Of a DNA stretch of 64,000 nt, positions 42,990 through 51,392 are shown in pieces. The notes beneath the pieces are model-generated. The model worked only from the letters and a program-made list of their open reading frames with translations, made no database searches and was not told the DNA's origin. Numbering within the stretch: the stretch's first letter is position 1; the number at the start of each line of letters is the position of its first letter. Source of the DNA: Algimonas porphyrae. GTDB taxonomy: Bacteria > Pseudomonadota > Alphaproteobacteria > Caulobacterales > Maricaulaceae. The DNA lies in NCBI RefSeq assembly GCF_041429795.1, contig NZ_CP163424.1, positions 186,001 to 250,000 of the forward strand. The letters run 5' to 3'. A program made the position numbers and the translations under genes.

Positions 42990-43913
42990 ATGCGAGGTGC
43001 GCTCAGTCTCCGTCCGAGTTATTACGAAGCCCTGCGGCGACTGACCCTGCAGCTGGCCGGGGTGCGTATGGGGTCCGACCATGCGTTTCTGGTCGAGACA
43101 CGGCTTGCCAATCTGGCCCGGCGCGAAGGCTACGCCTCGCTTGATGCGATGGTTCAGGAACTGTTTTCATCCGGACAGGCCCGGCTGGCAGTGCAGGTCG
43201 TGTCCGCGCTGGTCGAACGGGACACCCATTTCAACCGCGATCCAGCCTCTCTGAACACGCTGTTCGATGTTGCGCTGCGCGATCTCGCCCAGACCCGGGG
43301 CGGGGGCCGACTTGATCTTCTCTGTCATGGCTGCGGCTCGGGGCAGGACGTCTACTCCGTCGCGATGCGGGCGCAGAGCCCCCAAGGTCGCGACATACTC
43401 GGTCAGGCGGAGCTCTATCTGACAGGCGTCGACTATCCGAGCCAGGCGCTGGAGCGTGCCCGGGCCGGTCGCTATACTCATTTCGAAGTCCAGCGTGGCC
43501 TGTCCGCGCGCGACATGGTCAGTCATTTTACCCCGGACCCGTCGCCCAATTCAACCGACTGGATCGCATCCGACGCGCTGCGCGAACGCGTCCGTTTTCA
43601 GGATATGCACCTAATGTCCGACCGGATGGAAAAGGAACGCTTTCACATCGTCCTGTTCCGTGGCGCCCTCAGCCAGTATACGAGCCCGGCTCGCATCCGG
43701 CTGATGCGCGGCCTGTCGCTTTGCCTGAAACCCTATGGCTATCTTGTCCTCGGCGCGGACGAAGAAGTCGGCGGCGAAGCCTTCGGTCTCGAAACCGTAG
43801 ACGGCGCGCCCGGCCTGTACCGCAAGCCAGAAGTAGCCGTCGCCCCTGTCGGAAAACAGCCGACCAACCGCACCACGTTCGAGGGTGCCAAGCGGCGCGT
43901 CCGTCACGCCTGA
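42990..43913 (+). CDS. CheR-like methyltransferase, diverged
   Basis: 307 residues. The N-terminal CheR helical domain and SAM domain are recognisable: ERDTHFNRD (usual FFRD), LDLLCHGCGSGQDVYSVAM (usual SxCSTGEEPYS), TGVDYPSQALERARAGRY. The usual NVLIYF motif is replaced by LFRGALSQY. The changes suggest an altered or lost activity. No methyl-accepting protein is nearby. It follows cheY by 4 bp. Confidence 0.85.
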   Translation: MRGALSLRPSYYEALRRLTLQLAGVRMGSDHAFLVETRLANLARREGYASLDAMVQELFSSGQARLAVQVVSALVERDTHFNRDPASLNTLFDVALRDLAQTRGGGRLDLLCHGCGSGQDVYSVAMRAQSPQGRDILGQAELYLTGVDYPSQALERARAGRYTHFEVQRGLSARDMVSHFTPDPSPNSTDWIASDALRERVRFQDMHLMSDRMEKERFHIVLFRGALSQYTSPARIRLMRGLSLCLKPYGYLVLGADEEVGGEAFGLETVDGAPGLYRKPEVAVAPVGKQPTNRTTFEGAKRRVRHA

Positions 43914-44102
43914 TCCATTCCAGTCCAGTGCGGCCCGCCTAAGATCAGCGCTCGAGGAATCGATTGCCGCCCATGACTCCCGCCACATCACCGCCTCTCA
44001 TGACTGCCCCCGAGTGGTTGCGCAGAACGCGCCGTCCCATTAGGGAGCGCCATCCATAGCGCCGCCGCCTTCAGCCTCATTGCGGGCCTCAAGAGTTAGT
44101 CC

Positions 44103-45212
44103 ATGAGCCACATGTCTCCCACCGATCTCGATACATTGCGGACCGACTTTGCCGCCCGGATCGATCAGGCCGCAGACCTGCGCGCCCTTGATGATGTCCG
44201 GGTCGCAGCCTTGGGCAAGAAGGGCGAGATTTCCCTGCTGATGCGCGGTCTCGGTCGAATGAGCCCTGAAGAGAAGACCGTGATGGGTCCGGCGCTAAAC
44301 GGTTTGAAGACCGATGTTGCGGCGCTGATCGAAGCGCGCAAGGCCGCACTGGAAGACGCCGCCCTCGACGCGGCTCTGGCGTCTGAGACGCTCGACATGT
44401 CGCTACCAGTCGGGCGACCCCAGGGGACGCTTCATCCGGTTCAGCAGGTGATGGAAGAAATGGCCGTCATCTTCTCCGATATGGGGTTTTCGGTCGCTGA
44501 AGGGCCGGACATTGAGGACGACTTTCACAATTTCACGGCTCTGAACTTCCCGCCCAGCCATCCGGCGCGCGACATGCACGACACGTTCTTCATGGTGCCA
44601 GAGCCAAGCCAAAATTCCAGCGGGTCCGATGCCGCTGTGGGCCAGAAAGTGCTTCGCACGCACACCTCCCCCGTGCAGATCCGCACCATGATGAACCAGA
44701 AGCCGCCGATCCGCATCATTGCGCCGGGCCGGACCTATCGCTGCGACAGTGACCAGACCCACACGCCCATGTTTCACCAAGTCGAAGGCCTGGTCATCGG
44801 CGAGGACATTCATATGGGCCATCTGAAAGGCTGCCTGATGGATTTCGTCAGCGCCTTTTTCGAAACCGACGTGGATGTCCGTTTCCGTCCGCACCACTTT
44901 CCCTTCACCGAACCGTCCGCCGAGATGGATGTGCGCTATGAGCGTGACGGCGCGTCGATCAAGATCGGCCAAGGCAATGACTGGATGGAAATTCTCGGCT
45001 GCGGCATGGTTCACCCGCATGTGCTGAGCGCCTGCGGCCTCGACCCGGACCAGTATCAGGGCTTCGCCTTCGGCATGGGCGTCGATCGCCTCGCCATGCT
45101 GAAATACGGCATGCCCGACCTGCGCGACATGTTCGCCGGCGACCCGCGCTGGCTCGGACATTACGGCTTCAGCCCATTGCTGCAGGCAAGTCTGGAGAGT
45201 GGGTTGTCGTGA
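44103..45212 (+). CDS. pheS: Phenylalanyl-tRNA synthetase alpha subunit
   Basis: 369 residues. An N-terminal coiled coil is followed by class II core motifs: [43 protein letters not shown], motif 2 in [21 protein letters not shown] and motif 3 in [18 protein letters not shown]. Its stop overlaps a GTG start (GTGA, 45209-45212) of an inserted gene, so pheS and pheT are not directly adjacent. Confidence 0.97.
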   Translation: MSHMSPTDLDTLRTDFAARIDQAADLRALDDVRVAALGKKGEISLLMRGLGRMSPEEKTVMGPALNGLKTDVAALIEARKAALEDAALDAALASETLDMSLPVGRPQGTLHPVQQVMEEMAVIFSDMGFSVAEGPDIEDDFHNFTALNFPPSHPARDMHDTFFMVPEPSQNSSGSDAAVGQKVLRTHTSPVQIRTMMNQKPPIRIIAPGRTYRCDSDQTHTPMFHQVEGLVIGEDIHMGHLKGCLMDFVSAFFETDVDVRFRPHHFPFTEPSAEMDVRYERDGASIKIGQGNDWMEILGCGMVHPHVLSACGLDPDQYQGFAFGMGVDRLAMLKYGMPDLRDMFAGDPRWLGHYGFSPLLQASLESGLS

Positions 45213-45856
45213 TTGAAGCTGCCCATTTGAGCATACTGATCTCTGCGCTGGCGCTGGGAGCTTCAATCTTTGCTGTTTATGCGACAAATTTTTGGCGCGG
45301 AACGGTTAAGGCTTCACGACCTTCCCAATTCTTTATAGCCTATTCGGAAGATGATAGCTCAAAGCCCACGCTTAGCGTAAGCGTCTTCTTATATTCCACT
45401 GGGAATGCTGGCCGTTTAATTGAACACCTCTACATCACAGCCCGGCAGAGTGAGAAAATCCAAAATTTCACAACATGGTATGCTGGAACAACTCACGTTA
45501 GAAATAAGTTTGCTGGAATAAAAGTCGATAGAAATGGTTTGAGCCTTAACAATCTTTTTTACCCCCCACATGGGGAAACATCCTTTCAGTTTAGCCAAGG
45601 AGAGATAGAAATAGAGCTTCTCTGCCGACTAGCTGGATCGGACGATCCAAAAACCTTGAGTAAGGTGAAGCTCATTCTATCGGAACACCAAATAATTGAA
45701 ATGAACGATGGAAAGATAGCTGTTTTCGATATCCAATCTTCTGGCAGGGGATATCACGGCTATACCGACACTTATAAAAAGTCGATGGATCAAGAAATGG
45801 CAGAAAAGTTCTCCGCTATGGCCGACACGATTAAGGCAAAAGCACTAGAATCATGA
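45209..45856 (+). CDS. AT-rich gene of unknown function between pheS and pheT (single N-terminal membrane helix)
   Basis: 215 residues. The N-terminus is a membrane helix ([19 protein letters not shown]), followed by a Ser/Asn/Lys-rich soluble domain ([35 protein letters not shown]). No family is recognised. The GTG start overlaps the pheS stop and the TGA overlaps the pheT ATG, so translation is coupled on both sides. The base composition is unlike the neighbours: 45481-45660 has 76 of 180 G/C (42%), while the flanking pheST genes look GC-rich throughout. This suggests acquisition from another genome, despite the precise junctions. Confidence 0.85.
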   Translation: MIEAAHLSILISALALGASIFAVYATNFWRGTVKASRPSQFFIAYSEDDSSKPTLSVSVFLYSTGNAGRLIEHLYITARQSEKIQNFTTWYAGTTHVRNKFAGIKVDRNGLSLNNLFYPPHGETSFQFSQGEIEIELLCRLAGSDDPKTLSKVKLILSEHQIIEMNDGKIAVFDIQSSGRGYHGYTDTYKKSMDQEMAEKFSAMADTIKAKALES

Positions 45857-48252
45857 AATTCACCCTCTCCTGGCTGAAAGAGCACCTCGAGACCGAGGCC
45901 ACGCTTGAGCAGATCGTCGACGCCATGACCATGGCGGGGCTCGAGGTCGAAGACGTTGTCGACCCGGCAGCGGCCCTCTCAGACTTTACGGTCGCTCACA
46001 TCCTGTCCACCGAGAAACATCCCGACGCCGACAAGCTGCAAGTCTGTCAGGTCGCGACCCGGGACGGGGAGAAGACCATTGTCTGCGGCGCGCCGAATGC
46101 GCGCACGGGGATTTATGTCGCCTATGCCGGGCTCGGCACCTATATTCCGGGTGCTGATTTCAGCCTCGATAAGAAGCCGCGCAAAATCCGGGGCGTGGAG
46201 AGCTTCGGCATGCTCTGCTCCGCCAATGAGCTCGGCCTTGGCGAGGATAGCGATGGCATCATCGAATTGCCCGAAGTCGCCGTGGGCACCCCTGTCGCCG
46301 ATGTGGTGGGCCAGAACGACCCCGTCATCGACTTTGAAGTTACCCCCAATCGTCCCGATTGGCTGGGCGTGCGCGGCATTGCGCGGGATCTGGCCGCGAC
46401 CGGTATCGGGACGCTGAAACCCGACACGATCGGTCCCGTATCTCCGGATTTTGACAATGCACAGACTGTCCTGATCGAAGCACCTGAGGCCTGCCCGGCC
46501 TTTGTCGGCCGTGTCGTGCGCGGTGTGAAGAACGGGCCGTCGCCCGAATGGCTGCAGACCAAGCTGAAGGCTATCGGCTTGCGCCCGATTTCGGCGCTGG
46601 TCGACATCACCAACTATATGACGGTCGACCGCGCCCGTCCGCTTCACGTCTATGATCTGGCCAGGGTCAATGGAGGGTCCGGCGGCTCGATCATCGTGCG
46701 GATGGGCGAAAATGAGCAATTCGACGCGCTCGATGACCGGAGCTATGTCGCGACTGCGGATGATGTCGCCATCTGTGACGAGCGCGGCATTCTCGGACTG
46801 GGCGGGATCGTCGGCGGTGAAAGTTCCGGCGTGTCCGACGATACAACCGATATTCTGATCGAGTGTGCGGTGTTCGACCCGCTGACCATCCGTCGCTCGG
46901 CCAAGCGGCTCGGTGTGAATTCCGACGCCAAATACCGGTTCGAACGCGGCATCGATACGGGCTTTATGCGCGACGGCATGGAAATGGCGACGCGTCTGGT
47001 GCTGGATCTGTGTGGCGGCGAGGCCAGCACGGTCGACATTGCCGGGGATATCCCCGCCGCACCGGATAGTGTCAGCTTCGACCCGGCCCGCGTCGAGCAA
47101 CTCCTCGGATTTACACCTGGCGACACCGAGATCGAAGCGATCCTCGCTGCGCTCGGCTTTCAAAGGCAGGGCAGTGGTACGCCTTGGACCGTATCCGTCC
47201 CGACCTGGCGCCGGGACGTGACCTTGCAGGCCGATCTTGTCGAAGAGGTTGCCCGCATTGCCGGGTTCGCGCGTCTGCCCTCCACGCCTTTGCCGCCCCT
47301 GCCGGGACGACGCGAAGCGACCGCCACATTAACGCAAAGCCGCACCAGGCTGGCGCGGCGGGCGCTGGCCCTTCAGGGTCTGAGCGAGACCGTCAGCTGG
47401 TCCTTCGTGCTGGACGATCACGCCAGAGCCTTTGGCGGCGGTGAGGATGCGCTCCACCTCGACAATCCGATCAGCCGCGAGCTGAACGTGATGCGCCCGA
47501 GCGCGCTGATCCATCTGCTACTGTCCGGGCAGACGGCCGCCGATCGGGGCTATCCCGGGGCCAGCCTGTTCGAGCTGGGGCCCGTTTACCGCGGCACGGA
47601 ACCGGATGATCAAGCCCTGACGCTAGCCGGGTTGCGCCGGGTTGAACCCGCCCGCGACTGGGCCGGAGCGGACCCGATCACAGCTTTGAGCGCCAAGGCC
47701 GATGTGCTGGCTGCACTGAGCGCGATGGGGGCGAATATCGCCAATCTGCAGCTATCCAAGCCAACCGGGGACTATTGGCATCCGGGGCGGTCGGGCCGCC
47801 TGCAGATGGGTCCGAAGAACGTGCTCGCAGATTTTGGCGAATTGCATCCGCGCGTGTTGAAGCGTCTGGGGGTTGAAGGGCGTGTCGTCGCCTTCGAAAT
47901 CTGGCCGGAAAATCTTCCCGCACCCCGCGGCAAGAACAAGGGCAAGAGCAAAGGCGCTCTCACCCTGTCCGATCTGATGCCGGTGCATCGCGATTTCGCT
48001 TTCATCGTGCCGGACAGCCTGGCCGCCGGCGAGCTGATCAAGGCCGCAAAAGGCGCGGATCGGACCCTGATCGGCGATGTTACCCTGTTCGATGTCTATG
48101 CCGGCCCCGGCATTGATGACGGCTATAAGAGCCTTGCCATCGATGTGATGCTGTCACCGACTGACGACACCATGACCGACGCCCAGATCGAAGCCGTCAG
48201 CAACAAGATCATCAAGGCCGCGGAGAAGCTGGGCGCAAGCTTGCGCGCCTGA
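45853..48252 (+). CDS. pheT: Phenylalanyl-tRNA synthetase beta subunit
   Basis: 799 residues. The N-terminus is [20 protein letters not shown], with EMAP-like tRNA-binding domain (HPDADKLQVCQVATRDGEKTIVCGAPNAR), the B3/B4 editing region (RPISALVDITNYMTVDRARPLHVYD), B5, the catalytic-like core and the C-terminal FDX-ACB domain (PVHRDFAFIVPDSLAAGELIKAAK). A Lys/Gly-rich loop GKNKGKSKGA lies before the last domain. The start overlaps the stop of the AT-rich gene by 4 bp. Confidence 0.97.
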   Translation: MKFTLSWLKEHLETEATLEQIVDAMTMAGLEVEDVVDPAAALSDFTVAHILSTEKHPDADKLQVCQVATRDGEKTIVCGAPNARTGIYVAYAGLGTYIPGADFSLDKKPRKIRGVESFGMLCSANELGLGEDSDGIIELPEVAVGTPVADVVGQNDPVIDFEVTPNRPDWLGVRGIARDLAATGIGTLKPDTIGPVSPDFDNAQTVLIEAPEACPAFVGRVVRGVKNGPSPEWLQTKLKAIGLRPISALVDITNYMTVDRARPLHVYDLARVNGGSGGSIIVRMGENEQFDALDDRSYVATADDVAICDERGILGLGGIVGGESSGVSDDTTDILIECAVFDPLTIRRSAKRLGVNSDAKYRFERGIDTGFMRDGMEMATRLVLDLCGGEASTVDIAGDIPAAPDSVSFDPARVEQLLGFTPGDTEIEAILAALGFQRQGSGTPWTVSVPTWRRDVTLQADLVEEVARIAGFARLPSTPLPPLPGRREATATLTQSRTRLARRALALQGLSETVSWSFVLDDHARAFGGGEDALHLDNPISRELNVMRPSALIHLLLSGQTAADRGYPGASLFELGPVYRGTEPDDQALTLAGLRRVEPARDWAGADPITALSAKADVLAALSAMGANIANLQLSKPTGDYWHPGRSGRLQMGPKNVLADFGELHPRVLKRLGVEGRVVAFEIWPENLPAPRGKNKGKSKGALTLSDLMPVHRDFAFIVPDSLAAGELIKAAKGADRTLIGDVTLFDVYAGPGIDDGYKSLAIDVMLSPTDDTMTDAQIEAVSNKIIKAAEKLGASLRA

Positions 48253-48301
48253 TCGTTATCGGTCCAGGATTGGTCGAACGCTGCGCGGTTGCGGGATCGG
48301 A

Positions 48302-48538
48302 TTATTCGACCTTGTGTGCGTCGGGATCGTCAAATTCGCTGATAACCTGATCGATCGCGCGGTGGACATTCCGCCCTGCAATTTCGCTTGTCTGTGTCTG
48401 GCTGACACGCTGCGCCGGCATGCGGCGCGGATGGGCGGCCGCATCATGGAGGGCGCGCTGTGCGGCCTCCGGATCGGGTTGCGGCGCCGTCTGGGCACTG
48501 CGCCGGGCATCCGCTTTCGCGCTTTGCTCTGTCATCAT
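48302..48538 (-). CDS. Small hypothetical protein
   Basis: 78 residues, polar and Ala/Gln/Asp-rich (SAQTAPQPDPEAAQRALHD, then EIAGRNVHRAIDQVISEFDDPD). A strong AAGGAG lies 8-9 bp upstream of the tandem ATGs at 48538/48535, which supports coding. It stands alone between pheT (convergent) and the symporter. No domain is recognised. Confidence 0.55.
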   Translation of the reverse strand: MMTEQSAKADARRSAQTAPQPDPEAAQRALHDAAAHPRRMPAQRVSQTQTSEIAGRNVHRAIDQVISEFDDPDAHKVE

Positions 48539-48618
48539 GGCGGTCACTCCTTTGCGGAAATGACGCGCAAACAGCCCTTCAGGTTCCCTACATAAGACCG
48601 CATAGTCGTGATCGCGCC

Positions 48619-49855
48619 CTAGCCCGCATCATCTATCAGGACACGCGGCTTGCGGTAGTAGAGCTTCAGCCCGTTGACCGTGCTCATGCTATCGGACTGC
48701 GTGTTCATGACGGTGCGCAGACGATCGAGAATGAGCGTGTCGATCGTGATGATCAGCGCGGTCACATAGGTCGCATATTCAGCTGATACGCCCTGACTGA
48801 CCAGAATATCCTGCAACAGCACGACGGAGGCAGACGGCGTACCGGCGGCAGCCGTCGCGAAGACCAGCGACTGGAAACCGACGACTAGCGCGTCCGTCAT
48901 ATTCACGTCGATGCCGAAGGCTTTCATCGCATAGAGGCTCATCAACAGCAGGCCGATGACCGTGCCGACCATGTTGATCGTCGCGCCGATGGTGAAGAAG
49001 GGCGTACTCTCATCGCCATTCGCGCCCATATCGTTACAGGCTTTCTTGGTCGCGACCAGCGTGGCGATGGATGACGAGGTCGAAAAGGCGACCAGCGCCT
49101 GTGGTAGAACGGCCCGCAGGATGAAGCCAATACCGCGCCCCTGAATGGCCGACGTGACCAGAATCATGACGATCCAGACCAGCACCATCGCCAACATATA
49201 GGGCATGAGCAGCGGCACGAGATTGCCCAGTGTCTGCACCCCGCCGGGGCTATTCAGTGCCAGTGTGATCGACCCGAACACGGCCAGCGGGATGGTATAT
49301 TGCAGGAACTTGCGGAACCCGGCGATAAACATGTCGCTGATCGCATCCGCTTCCCGGCCCAGGCCGAGCCGCTTCAGGGCCGCGCCGAAGATCAGGCCCG
49401 TATAGATACAGATCATCAATGCGCTGGTCAGAACGCCGTAGATCTTGGCTGCGAAGGGCGACTGGGTCAGTTCCGCCCGAACCCGCCCCGATCGAGGCCG
49501 GATCCGGCAAGATCGGCAGGTCGGAAAAGAGGAAGAAGGCGGTGATCGCCAATGCCATACCGATCAGGGAAAAGCTGACGAAGAAGAGCAGAACACGGAC
49601 GAACTTGGCCCCGAGACCGCCGGTCGAAATCGCGATCGAACTGCCGATCGACAGGATGATCAGCGCATACATGAGGGGCTTGAGCGGGACGAACAGGGCA
49701 TCCTTGGCCAGCCCTGCAATCGATTTGGCAATATAGACATCGCCCAGTTTGATCGGCGCGGCGAGTTCCGATGCGCCCATGGCCCAGAAACCGAAGGCGG
49801 CTGCGGCGGCAACGACGACAAGCAGTAATAGCGGAATTTCATGTATTGAGCGCAT
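48619..49855 (-). pseudogene. Dicarboxylate/amino acid:cation symporter (DAACS), frameshifted
   Basis: Two overlapping frames together make one DAACS protein of about 412 residues (1237 bp, one base beyond a multiple of three). The upstream frame (49855 down to about 49480) gives MRSIHEIPLLLLVVVAAAAAFG to ILPDPASIGAGSGG. The downstream frame continues AELTQSPFAAKIYGVLTSALMM and includes AFSTSSSIATLVATKKAC and GTPSASVV, the hairpin and substrate motifs of GltP-type carriers. The shift lies around 49473-49490, in a run of CCC/GGG groups. It is either a recent inactivation or a sequencing error. Confidence 0.75.
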
Positions 49856-50318
49856 GTGCGAGCCGTCCCTGATGATTTCAGCCCAGCTTTAGCGGCTTGT
49901 CGTCAACCCGCAAGCATCCATCTAGCCGCGACGGAACATAGACCGATACGCTCACCTGTCAGAAGCAGGTTAGGGTAAAACAACATGGAACTATGAGGGG
50001 GTGGATTGGGTTAGACAGATCGGTGGTAGGGCGTTGAAAGAAAAAGCGGACTCCGCGGCAGAGCTTGGGGTTGATCTGTCTAACCCATTCCAATTCCTCA
50101 GCTCAGGACGGCTCGACCGACCCGCCAATCGCCTGTTGTCGCGACTAGCAGAGAGGGTTGGGTGATGGCTCGCCGGTCAAGTCGGCGAGAGCGGAATGAA
50201 GGAGAAGGCATCGTTCTGAACAGTGCGCCTGTTCATCATCCGTAGAACGGCGCCGAGGATCGCACGCTTGAATTTTACGAATTTAGAGACTGCTGAGGCG
50301 GTCCCGCTGGGGTCGTGC
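49856..50318. other. Gene-free interval with long inverted repeat
   Basis: 463 bp between the symporter and the outer-membrane protein gene. No frame on either strand looks coding. The main structure is the inverted repeat at 49994-50100. Confidence 0.6.
49994..50100. repeat. Inverted repeat, 28-bp arms, 51-bp spacer
   Basis: The arms are 49994-50021 and 50073-50100. The inner 20 bp match at 19 positions (core TGGGTTAGACAGATC against GATCTGTCTAACCCA); over 28 bp the match is 24. The spacer contains GGACTCCGCGGCAGAG. The form fits a small transposon-derived (MITE-like) element or a structured RNA. No target duplication was identified. Confidence 0.75.
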
Positions 50319-51098
50319 CTAGCGTTTCCAGGTAAAGGACAGGGCAGCCGCGTCTTCATTGTAGCTGAACCCTTCGGCTTGGGCTTCGCGGCGCAGATAG
50401 GACAGGGACACATCCGCGTCGCCGATCCGGTACCCCAGACCCGCCTGCGCATCGCCGACGATAATCCGGTCCTGCAAGTGGAACTGGCCGGATGAAAGCT
50501 GGCTGATGCCGTCCGGCGAGAAGGTCAGCGCTTCGGCATCGGCTCCGGCGAACAGATACCAGGTGTTGGTCTTGAAATCCGACCCGCGGCGCAGATCTTC
50601 ACCGATCTCGACGACGGCGCCGACAAGTGCGGAGCTGCTATTGTCGTCGAAACGGAAACTGGCGCGCGGTCGCAGCACCAGATCGATGCCGCTATCCTTC
50701 TTCGCCGTGATGTAAGGTGACAGGCCCAAATCGATACTATCCGTGCGGCGATCGCATGTGCTGGTCCCGCTCAGACAGGCCGGATTGGACAGATCGAGAC
50801 GAAAGAGCGTCGATCCCACCGCATCAACCGGCAGATTGAGGTTGGGCATGTCGAGATTCGGAATATCGAGGTCAAAGCGCCCCATCGGATCGACCGAGCC
50901 ACTGGCCAGATTCAATGTCAGACCATCGGATGCGGATGGCTGGACGGGTTGCGGGATCGATTGCAGGTCGGCAGTGATCTTGTCGTCCTGCGCGAAGGTC
51001 GGAGCGGCAGACATGAGGATGAGCAACGCCGCGCCCGCGATAATCGCGGCGGTGTGGATCGGTCCTGCCGTCCTGCGCGTGCTGGTTCCAACCAACAT
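50319..51098 (-). CDS. Putative outer-membrane beta-barrel protein
   Basis: 259 residues from MLVGTSTRR at 51098. It has a signal peptide (AAIIAGAALLILMSAAPTFAQ) and then alternating beta-strand sequence (GIDLVLRPRASFRFDD, LVGAVVEIGEDL, WYLFAGADAEALTF), ending in the polar-aromatic LSFTWKR. A PNLDMPNLNLP repeat and a Cys pair (ACLSGTSTC) lie in the periplasmic-side region. It resembles LpxR/DUF2219-like barrels in its YLFAGADAEAL strand, but I cannot assign a function. The longer frame to 51314 adds a basic segment without a signal and is rejected. Confidence 0.75.
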   Translation of the reverse strand: MLVGTSTRRTAGPIHTAAIIAGAALLILMSAAPTFAQDDKITADLQSIPQPVQPSASDGLTLNLASGSVDPMGRFDLDIPNLDMPNLNLPVDAVGSTLFRLDLSNPACLSGTSTCDRRTDSIDLGLSPYITAKKDSGIDLVLRPRASFRFDDNSSSALVGAVVEIGEDLRRGSDFKTNTWYLFAGADAEALTFSPDGISQLSSGQFHLQDRIIVGDAQAGLGYRIGDADVSLSYLRREAQAEGFSYNEDAAALSFTWKR

Positions 51099-51317
51099 GT
51101 CGGGTCCTTTACCCTGTTCATATCGCCGTCGGCGGATAGCCTGGCGATAGCTGCCCAATCCATTTGGGCCGTTCTGGTTCCGTCTCCTGCAAATTAAGCG
51201 GATGGTGCCATCATTTAGCAAGAGCAAGTTTCGTGCCGAACCCGTATAGCGAGCATTTGGTACGGAATTGTGGCAATGATGACACGCTTTACTTAACCGA
51301 AGGCGCATAATCATCGT

Positions 51318-51346
51318 AAAAAAAGCCCGAACACGCGGTCCGGGCC
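51318..51346 (-). terminator. Rho-independent terminator of nrdA
   Basis: On the minus strand: GGCCCGGACCGCGTGTTCGGGC followed by a run of seven T. It lies 46 bp after the nrdA stop. Confidence 0.85.
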
Positions 51347-51392
51347 TTGATAAGGGTCATTGTTACGGAACGATCACGTCCCGATTGGCCGC

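Noticed and set aside
45979-47163. Minus-strand ORF of 394 codons
   Set aside because: Antisense to pheT, no recognisable domain.
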